Assembly: GCF_001877785.1 (NCBI RefSeq)
Contig: NZ_MINN01000072.1
Location: forward strand, 1-51,049
Source: Rossellomorea aquimaris
GTDB lineage: Bacteria > Bacillota > Bacilli > Bacillales > Bacillaceae_B
DNA length: 51,049 nt
Reading direction: 5' to 3'
The notes under the pieces were generated by a model that was given only the letters and a program-made list of their open reading frames with translations, was not told where the DNA came from and searched no databases. The position numbers and the translations under genes are program-made. Position 1 is the stretch's first letter, and each line of letters starts with the position of its first letter. Positions 40,183-48,729 of this stretch are shown here, in pieces.

Positions 40183-41779
40183 TCCCAGCATCCTCCTTTA
40201 AAATAATGACTTCATTTGCTGATATCGTTAGTACATCATTGCTTCCAAGCGTTGACCGCTTGTTCGAAATCAGCAGTTCCATGTTTTTCAACTCTAACTC
40301 AAGGGATTGCTCTTCCTCAGAAAAGTTCAGAGCAACGAAGGTCCGTTCCCTCTCGTTGCTTCTCATATAAGAAATCATCTTATCCTCACAGCGCAAGAAT
40401 TCATATTCTCCCGTTTGAAAGGAAGTATGTTCTTTACGCAGCTTCAACATTCTTTTATAGAAAGAAAGCATGGAATCAGGATTGCGCTCCTGGATTTCCA
40501 CATTTGTATGAACAGCATCCTCAGGCACCGTGATCCAAGGTACTGTTTCGGAAAAGCCAGCATGTGTTCCGGAACTCCATTGCATTGGAGTACGAGATTT
40601 ATCACGGCATCGTTCGTTTGCGGCAACCAGCGCTACCTCTTCGGATTTACCAGACTTCAAGGCCTCTTCATAGGCGAGGCGCCCCTGGACATCAATCATC
40701 TTCGCAATGTCATCTGTCACCCAATCCCTCATGCCAAGCTCATCACCCTGGTAAAGGAACGGCACGCCCTTTGCCGTAAGCATCAGCGCAGCAGCCAGCT
40801 TCGCACGCTCCTCATCACCGCCAAATCGTGAAATATGGCGTGACATATCGTGGCTAGAGAAGAACAGAGTAGCAATTTGCTCGGAATCATACGCTTTCTC
40901 TGTTTCCACTAATTGCTCGCAAATCTTTTCTGCATCAAACTCGGCAATACTTCCAATGTTGAAATTAAAGGATACATCAAGCTTGTTCCGCCCTGAGTAC
41001 CGTTTTAATATCTCGATATCCTCAGAACCGACCTCACCAACGAGGAATTTATCCTGATATTGATGAACCACATAGGCAATTTCCTCGATAACGGTTAAGA
41101 TTCCGTCCTGGTCCTTGTCGTACAAATGGATTTGTTCATTGTTTTCATGGTCAAAAGGATTATCGATAAAGGAATCGTTGATCGTCAGGAAGTTGATGAC
41201 ATCCAGTCTGAACCCATCCACGCCTTTTTCCAGCCAAAACCTCATGACATCATACATCGCATTTTTGACTTCAGGGTTGGCCCAGTTCAAATCCACCTGT
41301 TCCTTAGCAAAAGCATGGTAATAATATTGACCGGTTGCCTCATCAAATTCCCATGCCGTTCCGCTGAAAAAAGATTCCCAGTTATTCGGTTCGTCTCTCC
41401 ATATATACCAATCACGCTTGGGGTGATCCTTGGAGGACCTTGATTCCTTGAACCAAACATGCTCGGAAGACGTGTGGTTCAATACGATATCGACTATGAC
41501 TTTGATATCTCGCCTATGCGCCTCCGCGATAAAAGCTTCAAAGTCCTCCATCGTCCCATAAACCTCATCAATACAATAATAATCAGCAATGTCATAGCCA
41601 TTATCAACCTTCGGCGATGGATAAAAGGGAGTGAGCCACAGCCCATCTACCCCGAGCTCCTTGAGATAATCCAGCTTGGAGGTGATTCCCGCAAAATCCC
41701 CCAGTCCATCTCCGTTTCCATCCTTGAAACTTGGCATATATATTTCATAGAAAGCTGATTGCTTCCACCATTTAACCAT
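40160..41779 (-). CDS. GH13 alpha-glucosidase (oligo-1,6-glucosidase type)
   Basis: About 539 residues of GH13, close to oligo-1,6-glucosidase and dextran glucosidase. Landmarks are the start WWKQSAFYEIYMPSFKDGNGDGLGD, VDIVLNHTSSEH (region I), GFRLDVINFLT with the nucleophile Asp (~193), FLVGEVGS with the acid/base Glu (~249) and FFSSHDMSRH with the third Asp (~311). DVINF and the full GNGDGLGD calcium loop point to alpha-1,6 or broad alpha-glucosidase action. It is cytoplasmic, as there is no signal peptide. It follows the permease genes by 22 bases. The ATG at 41779 has GGAG 9 bases upstream. Confidence 0.9.
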   Translation of the reverse strand: MVKWWKQSAFYEIYMPSFKDGNGDGLGDFAGITSKLDYLKELGVDGLWLTPFYPSPKVDNGYDIADYYCIDEVYGTMEDFEAFIAEAHRRDIKVIVDIVLNHTSSEHVWFKESRSSKDHPKRDWYIWRDEPNNWESFFSGTAWEFDEATGQYYYHAFAKEQVDLNWANPEVKNAMYDVMRFWLEKGVDGFRLDVINFLTINDSFIDNPFDHENNEQIHLYDKDQDGILTVIEEIAYVVHQYQDKFLVGEVGSEDIEILKRYSGRNKLDVSFNFNIGSIAEFDAEKICEQLVETEKAYDSEQIATLFFSSHDMSRHISRFGGDEERAKLAAALMLTAKGVPFLYQGDELGMRDWVTDDIAKMIDVQGRLAYEEALKSGKSEEVALVAANERCRDKSRTPMQWSSGTHAGFSETVPWITVPEDAVHTNVEIQERNPDSMLSFYKRMLKLRKEHTSFQTGEYEFLRCEDKMISYMRSNERERTFVALNFSEEEQSLELELKNMELLISNKRSTLGSNDVLTISANEVIILKEDAGNDGLNKR

Positions 41780-41801
41780 TTGCTTGAACTCCAATCTTTG
41801 G

Positions 41802-42632
41802 TTACTTAAGTGTAAATTGCATTCCCTCTTGGAACTTCTTCGCGAAAAGCAAGAAGATGATGATAATCGGCAATGTCAATAATACGGATGCAGCATACAT
41901 CGGTCCTGGATAGCCGCCATACGGGCCGAACATTTGTGATAAAAGTACGTTTAACGTAAGCATGTTATCACTCTTCGCAACAAGCATATCCCATAACAGC
42001 TCTGTCCATCTTTCCATGAACAAGAACAAGAAGATCACGGTAGTAATCGATTTTGACATTGGCAGTACAATCTTGAACATGATTTGCATTTCGCTTGCAC
42101 CGTCCAATTTTGCCGCTTCAATGAACGTATCCGGGATTGCCTTGAAGAAGTTCGTGTACATGAACACTGCCCATAAGCTCATCGCCTTTGGCAGGATCAT
42201 TCCCCAGTAAGAGTCGTACATTCCGACCTTTTGGATAACCAAAAATGTAGGAATTAGCAAGATGATTGCCGGGAAGAACATTTGGAATAAGACCACGTTA
42301 TTGATCGTATCTCTTCCTTTAAAATGTATCTTCGCTAGCGCATAAGAAACCATTACCGCTGAGACCATCATCAAAATGGTCGAACCAGCTGATACGATAA
42401 AGCTGTTAAAGAAGGCATTGATCCACGGGCGAGGGATGACAGATTCTCCGCCGCCAAGCAGCCATTCCCATGACTTCAATGAATATTCAGTCGGGAAGAA
42501 TTTCTTATCGACCTGACTCCAATCAGCAAAGGAATTCAACACCATATAGATATATGGATAAATCATGATTAACAATAGGACGAGCGCAAACAGGTAACGA
42601 AAAACCAATCCTTTTTTCTTAGGTCCAACCAT
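41802..42632 (-). CDS. Carbohydrate ABC transporter permease (MalG type)
   Basis: A 276-residue inner-membrane permease with six helices. The EAA loop that docks the ATPase appears as TFIEAAKLDGASEMQIMFKIVLPMSK. The N-terminal LALVLLLIMIYPYIYMVLNSF-like helix and the C-terminal ASVLLTLPIIIIFLLFAKKFQEGM are typical of MalG/CUT1 proteins. It overlaps the partner permease gene by 14 bases. No ATPase gene is in the locus, so a shared MsmX-type ATPase elsewhere in the genome must power the importer, as is usual in Bacillus. Confidence 0.92.
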   Translation of the reverse strand: MVGPKKKGLVFRYLFALVLLLIMIYPYIYMVLNSFADWSQVDKKFFPTEYSLKSWEWLLGGGESVIPRPWINAFFNSFIVSAGSTILMMVSAVMVSYALAKIHFKGRDTINNVVLFQMFFPAIILLIPTFLVIQKVGMYDSYWGMILPKAMSLWAVFMYTNFFKAIPDTFIEAAKLDGASEMQIMFKIVLPMSKSITTVIFLFLFMERWTELLWDMLVAKSDNMLTLNVLLSQMFGPYGGYPGPMYAASVLLTLPIIIIFLLFAKKFQEGMQFTLK

Positions 42633-43497
42633 TTCGTTTCCCCCACAGTTCTAAGAGTTTTCGAATGATGTAAATCGCAATAAACGTTACAATCGATGCG
42701 ATGATGGCAATAGCAGAAGCGTATCCTGCTTGCAGATTGGAGAATGCTTTAGTGAAAATCTCCATCTGCCATGTATTCGTGGCAAAATCCGGCCCACCTC
42801 CGGTTAACTGATAAACTTCTGTGAAAATACCAAATGTAACACCAATCGATAAAATCAATACAGTAAACAACGCTGGATAGAGGAGCGGGAACGTAATTTT
42901 CCAAAAACGCTGCCAAGGTGTTACTCCATCAATCATCGCTGCTTCATAGACCTCTTGACTGATGCTTCCAAAGCCCGATGTTAAAATCAACGCGTAATAG
43001 CCGGTGAATTTCCAGGCAATAATCATGGCTACAACAAAGAGTGCAGAAAACGGTGTTCCAAGCCAGTTAATATCGATATCCAATGTACCTCTAAGGAATT
43101 CATTCAGCGGACTGTTGTAAGACAAAATCCCTTTCACGATCAGCGAGGAAACAACTCCCGAAGCCAGGTACGGAAGAAAGAATCCGATTAAAAACAATCC
43201 TCTAAATCTTGGAAGCCCTTGAACAACCAATGCCACAATAAGGGAAAAAGCAATAACTAGTGGAACAAACACGCCCATAAATTTAAAGGTTACAAAGAAG
43301 GCGCTCTGCACACCCTGACTTTTGAGTGCCTCGGCGTAATTCTCCATTCCGACGAAATTATACGTCGGCGAGATTAAGTTCCAGTCTGTCACAGATAGAA
43401 ACAGTGACCAGACAAGTGGTATCAGGAAGAAAACAATTGAATATAAAAGATAAGGACTGGCAAAAAGCCAGCCCAACCATCCTTGGTTCTTTTTCAT
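42619..43497 (-). CDS. Carbohydrate ABC transporter permease (MalF type)
   Basis: A 292-residue permease with six membrane helices. The EAA motif is SQEVYEAAMIDGVTPWQRFWKITFPLLYP. The start WLGWLFASPYLLYSIVFFLIPL and the loop TDWNLISPTYNFVGMENYAEAL are characteristic of the CUT1 UgpA/MalF group. It shares one base with the stop of the binding-protein gene and overlaps the MalG-type gene by 14 bases, so the three are translated together. Confidence 0.92.
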   Translation of the reverse strand: MKKNQGWLGWLFASPYLLYSIVFFLIPLVWSLFLSVTDWNLISPTYNFVGMENYAEALKSQGVQSAFFVTFKFMGVFVPLVIAFSLIVALVVQGLPRFRGLFLIGFFLPYLASGVVSSLIVKGILSYNSPLNEFLRGTLDIDINWLGTPFSALFVVAMIIAWKFTGYYALILTSGFGSISQEVYEAAMIDGVTPWQRFWKITFPLLYPALFTVLILSIGVTFGIFTEVYQLTGGGPDFATNTWQMEIFTKAFSNLQAGYASAIAIIASIVTFIAIYIIRKLLELWGKRNGWT

Positions 43498-44810
43498 TAT
43501 TTGAGAGCCCCCTCAATGGCCTCTTGCATATCCTTCCATGCAGCTTTCGGATCTTTTTCTCCTTTTACCACTGGATTGAAAGCTTTCTGGCCAATCAATG
43601 TCTGAATCTCATTGTATTTAGAGTTATCCATAGGCGGTATTGCATTTGGAACGGCAGCAGCGTATGGCTGTAATGCCGGGTTGTTTTCAAAGAACGCTTT
43701 GAAAGTATCGTTCGTTGTTAAGTCATCACGTGCCGGTGGCAGGTTTGTCTTTTCAAGCCATTTCAAATCATTTTCAGGATTTGAATAGACCCACTTAATG
43801 AATTCGCCCGCAGCCTTTTGTTGTTCTTTCGTTGCTGAAGCATACACGACAAGACCCTTTGTATCTGCGAATGTCTTAACGTTTTCTGTATCCATTCCGT
43901 CTGGAACTGGAGGCAATGCTAACGCATAGGTTTCATTCAATTTCATTTTTGGGAATTTCTCTTTCCAATAAGAAATTGTCCAAGGGCCAATATCCGTAAA
44001 AATTCCCAATCCGCTTTCAAATGGATCTTTAGACTGCCTAGTCATTAAAGCATCTGCTTTTTGCAGCTCATCTACAAATCCAAGAACTTGCTTTCCTGCT
44101 TCTTTATCTGCAGTGAAATCAGTTCCCTCTACGAACTTGTTGCCATCAGATGCTGCATTATAGAGCATGAAGAAATCGAACCATCTTTTCCAGCCTGTTG
44201 GATCAGCAAGGTCTGGTTTAGCCCAAACATATTTGTCGGGGTGCTTTTCTTTCAATTTCTTCGCAACTTCCAGCATTTCACTATATGTTTTTGGTGGTTC
44301 ATTAAAGCCAAGTTCCTTCAGGACATCCAATCTCCAGCCAAACAACATCGCATTCGAGTAGATTGGCAATACGTATTGGTGGCCGTCAGCAAACTGCCAG
44401 CCTTTCATTGTATCTTCCATATTTCTCTTTTTCTTAATTTCATCCCAGCCTTCTAGTTCATCCAACGGTAAAATCGCTTTACTCTCAGACAGTTGAGCAG
44501 CAAAACCACGGTTGATATTCTCTGACATCGTTGGTGCACTGCCGCCAGCAAGAGCTGATTGGATACCAGCTTCAGATGTCGGGCTTTCCTTCATCGGGCT
44601 TACGTTCACCTTGATATCCGGATGTTCTTTTGAGAACTCTTCCGCTACTTCCTTCCAATACACTTGCTGTGTTGGGTTTGGAGCCGCCCAGAATTCGATT
44701 GTTGTTACGCCGTCTTTCGTGCTTCCATCGCTCTCATTACTACAAGCTGCAAGACCTGAAACAGTCAATGATGTAGCAAGGACTAGAGAAGCCGCTTTTT
44801 TGAATTTCAT
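43497..44810 (-). CDS. Sugar-binding lipoprotein of the ABC importer
   Basis: About 437 residues. The signal MKFKKAASLVLATSLTVSG is followed by lipobox LAAC, so the mature protein is a lipoprotein. It belongs to the CUT1 binding-protein family: TIEFWAAPNPTQQVYWKEVAEEFSKEHPDIKVNV, then KKLKEKHPDKYVWAKPDLADP and GIFTDIGPWTISYWKEKFPK. The ATG at 44810 is chosen because GGGGGA lies 7 bases before it. It is the first gene of the operon and is preceded by a consensus cre-like palindrome. The oligosaccharide bound probably carries both alpha-glucose and beta-mannose units, given the enzymes downstream. Confidence 0.92.
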   Translation of the reverse strand: MKFKKAASLVLATSLTVSGLAACSNESDGSTKDGVTTIEFWAAPNPTQQVYWKEVAEEFSKEHPDIKVNVSPMKESPTSEAGIQSALAGGSAPTMSENINRGFAAQLSESKAILPLDELEGWDEIKKKRNMEDTMKGWQFADGHQYVLPIYSNAMLFGWRLDVLKELGFNEPPKTYSEMLEVAKKLKEKHPDKYVWAKPDLADPTGWKRWFDFFMLYNAASDGNKFVEGTDFTADKEAGKQVLGFVDELQKADALMTRQSKDPFESGLGIFTDIGPWTISYWKEKFPKMKLNETYALALPPVPDGMDTENVKTFADTKGLVVYASATKEQQKAAGEFIKWVYSNPENDLKWLEKTNLPPARDDLTTNDTFKAFFENNPALQPYAAAVPNAIPPMDNSKYNEIQTLIGQKAFNPVVKGEKDPKAAWKDMQEAIEGALK

Positions 44811-44915
44811 CCGATATTCCCCCAATTATTAGTACGATTTCCTAACTTTATGTTTTCAGTAATGATTCTTGAAAAATGCAAAACTATTAGTCTAGCTTTT
44901 CTGAAACGGATGTTT

Positions 44916-44929
44916 TGATAGCGCTATCA
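44916..44929. promoter_or_regulatory. cre box / LacI-family operator upstream of the ABC operon
   Basis: TGATAGCGCTATCA is a perfect 14-bp palindrome and fits the CcpA consensus TGWNANCGNTNWCA at every position. It lies about 105 bases before the binding-protein gene. A neighbouring ATAACTTTACAA (to 44940) resembles half of the TTGTAACGTTACAA operator at 45256. Confidence 0.7.
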
Positions 44930-45241
44930 TAACTTTACAAAAAAAAGTATAATCAATAGTATCCGGGTTACGTTTTTAGATGATTTACCTCTTACCCCTC
45001 ATTTCTAAAGATTTTTTAAAATCATTACAAGAAAATATGTAATTAATAAATAATGTAATTAGTAACTTTACAAATACATTATCACACCTTACTTATTATC
45101 TGTCAAACGCAAATTAAATTTAATTTTCTGTAAGGTTGACTTTTTCATGTAGTGGTTAATCTTCCAATCCAATCAACCGCCTTACATATAGAGGCGTATT
45201 TAACACCTATAATAATTTGAAGAATTACAATGATAAGTATG

Positions 45242-45270
45242 TTGCTAAAAATAATTTGTAACGTTACAAT
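45242..45270 (+). promoter_or_regulatory. Promoter and autoregulatory operator of the oligosaccharide LacI gene
   Basis: TTGCTA (45242-45247) and TACAAT (45265-45270) are spaced 17 bases apart. The 14-bp palindrome TTGTAACGTTACAA (45256-45269) covers the spacer end and the -10 box. A degenerate copy, AGTAACTTTACAAA, lies at 45061. The palindrome is a good candidate for the LacI protein's own operator. Confidence 0.7.
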
Positions 45271-45324
45271 ATAATTACAAAACAAATTACTATTATTCAC
45301 TTTGATTAAGGAGAAGTTTTATAT

Positions 45325-46341
45325 ATGAAGAAAAAAGTAACGATGCAGGATATCGCTGACCGCCTGAATATTTCTAAGAATTCTGTTTCGCAGGCTTTGT
45401 CGGGTAAGCCTGGGGTTAGTGAAGAAACAAGGATGTTAATCCAAAAAGCCGCAGATGAGTTAGGGTATAACTATTTGAATAATAGAAACAACCAAAAGCC
45501 TAATGAGAAAAAAGGAATCAACATCGCCCTTATTGCCTCTGACTATGCTTTTTCTCTTAAAAGCTTTTTCGGGGAAATTTACCTCAGTGTGGAAAAGGAA
45601 ATGAGGACACGCGGCTGGAATTTATTAATTGAATCAATCGATCAGGATTCAAAGGACAAGTTAATCCTTCCCTCCCTGCTATCGAATCATCAAATCGATG
45701 GGATTTTAATTCTATCTCATATTAGCACCGATTATATTTCAAAGATTATTAATACTGGAATCCCGACTGTGATGATTGACCATCACTCTCCATACCTGCA
45801 GGCAGATGCTATTTTGACGAACAATCGCTTTGGCGCCTATAAGGCAGTTGAGCACCTGATTCAATTAGGACATCAAAACATTGCATTCGTAGGAGATATA
45901 GAGGTTTCCCCAAGCTACCAGGAGAGACTGGAAGGCTATATGCTTGCCCTGAAAAAACATGGAATAGAACCAAGTCAGCCTCTATTATTTACAGACGCAA
46001 AGGAAAACCAGGAAGAAATAAGTGGATTTGTCGATCGACTGTCTTATATGCCGACTGCATGGTTTTGTGTAAACGATGGACACGGGTTCCTTGTCCAGTC
46101 CGTACTGCAGCAAAAAGGATTCAACATTCCTCAAGACATATCAATCTGCAGCTTCGACAACGGTCAGTTATCCCAAATCGCCACACCAAAAATTACAACA
46201 GTTAATATTGATTTAAATTACTATGGTAAAAAAGCAACCGAACAGTTGAGCTGGAGGCTTAATCATAAGGATGAACCTATCCACGAAATTCTGCTGCCCA
46301 CCACATTGATCGTTAGAGAATCAACCGCTGTTAATAAGTGA
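45325..46341 (+). CDS. LacI-family regulator of the oligosaccharide locus
   Basis: A 338-residue LacI/GalR protein. The helix-turn-helix is VTMQDIADRLNISKNSVSQALSGKPGVSEETRM. The sensor domain includes GINIALIASDYAF, HLIQLGHQNIAFVGDIEVSPSYQERLEGY and SICSFDNGQLSQIATPKITTV. It faces away from the ABC operon across a 514-base control region with the palindromes listed above. AAGGAG precedes the ATG. It most likely represses the importer and glycosidase genes until the sugar is present. Its stop overlaps a broken aldo/keto reductase gene. Confidence 0.92.
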   Translation: MKKKVTMQDIADRLNISKNSVSQALSGKPGVSEETRMLIQKAADELGYNYLNNRNNQKPNEKKGINIALIASDYAFSLKSFFGEIYLSVEKEMRTRGWNLLIESIDQDSKDKLILPSLLSNHQIDGILILSHISTDYISKIINTGIPTVMIDHHSPYLQADAILTNNRFGAYKAVEHLIQLGHQNIAFVGDIEVSPSYQERLEGYMLALKKHGIEPSQPLLFTDAKENQEEISGFVDRLSYMPTAWFCVNDGHGFLVQSVLQQKGFNIPQDISICSFDNGQLSQIATPKITTVNIDLNYYGKKATEQLSWRLNHKDEPIHEILLPTTLIVRESTAVNK

Positions 46342-46880
46342 ACCACGCGGGCAAAGCAAAATACATTAGTGCTTCTGCTATGTACTCATGGCAGTTCCAA
46401 AAGGCATTACATGCAGCAGAGAAAAATGGCTGGACTAAGTTTGTCTCTATGCAGAATCATTTAAACCTCCTCTGCCGGGAAGAGGGAAGGGACATGCTGC
46501 CGCTATGCAAGGAAGAAGGTATTGGTGTCACTCCATATACCCCTCTCGCATCAGGGAGATAAACTCGTGATTGGTCAGAAACAACCTACCGTTCTGAAAC
46601 TGATCAGATTCAAAAATCAAAATATGAAGTGACTGCTGATGCAGACCGCCTGGTTGTAGAGCGGGTTGCAGCAATCGCTGAGGAACGAGACGTTCCTCGC
46701 AGCCATGTCGCACTTGCCTGGCTGCTGCAAAAAGATCAAGTAACTGCTCCTATTATCGGTGCAACAAAAATTTCTCACCTCAAAGGTGCTGCAGGTGATT
46801 TATCGATTAAGCTGACAACTGAAGAAGTCGCTTACCTTGAAGAACCTTATGTACCCCATTCTGTGGTTGGTGCTTTATAG
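46338..46880 (+). pseudogene. Aldo/keto reductase, 5'-truncated and with a nonsense codon
   Basis: The frame carries the C-terminal half of a long-chain AKR: AKYISASAMYSWQFQKALHA, FVSMQNHLNLLCREEGRDML, then GVTPYTPLASGR, TAA, TRDWSETTYRSETDQIQKSK, and finally HVALAWLLQKDQVTAPIIGA and EEPYVPHSVVGAL. Homologues usually have Leu at the stop, so TTA to TAA is a single change. The first ~150 residues, with the catalytic Tyr and Lys, are missing. The fragment joins directly to the lacI stop. It is a relic of a gene that once followed the regulator. Confidence 0.8.
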
Positions 46881-46962
46881 ATATAACTCTAAATCTTTAA
46901 CGACCCTACTTTTGCTGCAAGTGAATTAAGAAAAAGACTTTCACATTCTCACTACAATAAAT

Positions 46963-47004
46963 AACATCCCTAACATTTTTTATGTTGGGTATGTTGGGGA
47001 TGTT
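46963..47004 (+). terminator. Terminator-like hairpin after the AKR relic
   Basis: AACATCCCTAACAT pairs with ATGTTGGGGATGTT (14 bp, one wobble) around a 14-base loop and is followed by TTTATAT. It probably ends the lacI transcript. Confidence 0.6.
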
Positions 47005-47094
47005 TTATATACTCCTTGCTTTTAGTAATTACCAATTCTTCAACCTTGGAAGGGCTAAATTCTATTCGCTGGAATCGTTCCCCTCCTCACCCAT

Positions 47095-47215
47095 CTATCC
47101 CACCAACACCCCATACACCTTCAAACTCTCAACACGAAAATCCAACTCATTCCCCTTCGCATACTCCGTCTCCAACATCCCAATCCCTCCCCATTTATCA
47201 TCATCTATCCATGAG
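47095..47215 (-). pseudogene. Short coding remnant beside a REP half
   Basis: The minus-strand frame reads SWIDDDKWGGIGMLETEYAK and GNELDFRVESLKVYGVLVG, then stops at 47095. It looks like a protein C-terminus but has no start, no ribosome site and no family that I recognise. A REP-like half-palindrome (47219-47240) lies at its broken 5' end. Confidence 0.35.
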
Positions 47216-47218
47216 CCA

Positions 47219-47240
47219 AGGGACCTGTCCCCCCGGCTTT
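47219..47240. repeat. REP-like half repeat
   Basis: GGGACCTGTCCCCCCGG carries the CCTGTCCC end of the family. It abuts the stop region of the YgjP-like gene on one side and a coding remnant on the other. Confidence 0.45.
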
Positions 47241-47248
47241 CCACCATG

Positions 47249-47956
47249 CTACACCGTCATCTTCCAGCTGGATGCAACCAGCCAGTTTTCTCTTTCTTTA
47301 TAATCCGGCACGATTTTTCCAACAAGACGCCAGAAAGAACGGTCATGATTGAGATGCACCATATGACACATTTCATGGACGACTACATAATCGATCACTT
47401 CCCGGGGAGCCATAGCCAGCTTCCAGTTGAATGTCAGCTGCCTTTTCGCATTACAGGTTCCCCATGTTTTGGTGCTGTCTGTAATTCGGAAGCTATGCGG
47501 CTTTGTTTTAAAATGATGCTGGTGTGAAGAAATACTTTTCTCTACTAACGCTTTACACTGTTGATAATAAAAACGTTTTAAAGCCTGTTTGATTCGTTCA
47601 TCCTGCAGTTGTTTAACATAGACATGGATTGTCGTTTCATCAAACAGGACATGATCCTGCGGGTTGGATGGATCGTGATGGACTTCTATAGGAAAGACCT
47701 TACCTAAATACAGAAACTGCTCACCCTGAACATAGACCTTTTCCTGGGGCCCATTCAGACGGTCCTTCCTTTCTTTCGAATTCCTCAGAATCACATCCCA
47801 TTTATCCTCTACGAATTGAATGATCGACTCGTCCGGCGTGCCTTTCGGGGCATGCACCTCGACATTTCCATAACCATCAAGATAAATACCGATGGATTTT
47901 CGATTTTTGTACTTAATATCAAAATGTATCGTCTCACCTGAAAAAGTATGATTCAT
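47249..47956 (-). CDS. M48-type metallopeptidase, YgjP/DUF45 family
   Basis: A 235-residue protein with the zinc-binding VVHEMCHMVHLNHDRSFW (HExxH with a downstream His) near residue 190. Family segments before it include IKYKNRKSIGIYLDGYGNVEVHAPKGT and TWGTCNAKRQLTFNWKLAMAPREVIDYVV (the WGTC motif). YgjP-like proteins are cytoplasmic putative metallohydrolases, often linked to restriction-type loci, though none is adjacent here. The start is 3 bases from the stop of the DUF1456 gene upstream. The physiological substrate is unknown. Confidence 0.88.
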   Translation of the reverse strand: MNHTFSGETIHFDIKYKNRKSIGIYLDGYGNVEVHAPKGTPDESIIQFVEDKWDVILRNSKERKDRLNGPQEKVYVQGEQFLYLGKVFPIEVHHDPSNPQDHVLFDETTIHVYVKQLQDERIKQALKRFYYQQCKALVEKSISSHQHHFKTKPHSFRITDSTKTWGTCNAKRQLTFNWKLAMAPREVIDYVVVHEMCHMVHLNHDRSFWRLVGKIVPDYKERENWLVASSWKMTV

Positions 47957-47959
47957 GAT

Positions 47960-48454
47960 TTATCCCCTGTATCTGATCGTTAATCCTTTTAAGAAATTCC
48001 TGGCATATCGGTCTCCACAAATTTGGTAATTCTTGTGGCCTTCTCTCCGTAAAATGGCACTCATTTCGCCTTTGGTGACCTTCACACCCGCATCTTCCAG
48101 GATGTCGATCATATCTTCACTTGTCAAAGAGAGCGCAATTTTCACTTTCTTGAGAAGAAGATTATTTACGTGTTCATACGTTATTGCCGGCCGTTCAGGC
48201 TGTCCCGGTTTAGGCTCCTGTTTGCCTCTTTTAAATGTAATGAATCCATTTAAGAAAGACTCGAACATTTCATCATCACATGGTATATGATCTTCCTGTA
48301 GATCATCCTCTTCCACTGATTTGGTCAGGACCTTCATCACCTCATCTTTAGAAAAATCCATGCCGCCAAGCTTGAAAATCTCTACCATCTCTGTATTTTT
48401 TATATCCAAAGCATATCGTAAACGAATCAATATATCGTTGTTATCAATATTCAT
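47960..48454 (-). CDS. DUF1456 (YehS-like) protein
   Basis: A 164-residue protein with the two tandem ~65-residue DUF1456 modules. One is near the start (NNDILIRLRYALDIKNTEMVEIFKLGG) and the other in the second half (HVNNLLLKKVKIALSLTSEDMIDILEDAG). Each has a short linker with a conserved F-L-G/K-G or NFLKGLTIRYRG end (FESFLNGFITFKRGK, ARNFLKGLTIRYRG). The protein is helical and soluble; its function is not known. AGGAGG lies 8 bases before the ATG. It forms a tight operon with the YgjP-like gene. Confidence 0.88.
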   Translation of the reverse strand: MNIDNNDILIRLRYALDIKNTEMVEIFKLGGMDFSKDEVMKVLTKSVEEDDLQEDHIPCDDEMFESFLNGFITFKRGKQEPKPGQPERPAITYEHVNNLLLKKVKIALSLTSEDMIDILEDAGVKVTKGEMSAILRREGHKNYQICGDRYARNFLKGLTIRYRG

Positions 48455-48631
48455 GGGTTGACCTCCTGTTCATGATCTTGACACTGAATCACTAGCTTAC
48501 CACTTTAGAGGCTTTGTTACATAGTATTAATTGGAGGGAAATCGAAATATACAATTCTGGTTTGGTACAAGAAACGACTTTGATGTATTTGTTTACATAA
48601 TATTATTATATTAAGCTCATTATCGTTCACT

Positions 48632-48672
48632 GGGGACGGTCTTGTATTTCGAAAGCAAGAGAACCGTCCCCA
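48632..48672. repeat. REP-like palindrome
   Basis: GGGGACGGTCTTG, then CAAGAGAACCGTCCCC: arms of 9 plus 4 bp, with a mismatch loop. This variant has GGGACGGTTC-type ends, as at 109 and 50861. It lies beside a strong terminator. Confidence 0.65.
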
Positions 48673-48680
48673 TGCTGCAA

Positions 48681-48728
48681 TATACTAAAAGGGCTTAGAG
48701 AATCATTCCTCTAAGCCCTTTTAGTATA
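48681..48728. terminator. Bidirectional intrinsic terminator
   Basis: A perfect 20-bp stem runs from TATACTAAAAGGGCTTAGAG to CTCTAAGCCCTTTTAGTATA, with loop AATCATTC. It follows the minus-strand phosphoesterase stop by 2 bases. Confidence 0.85.
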
Positions 48729-48729
48729 G

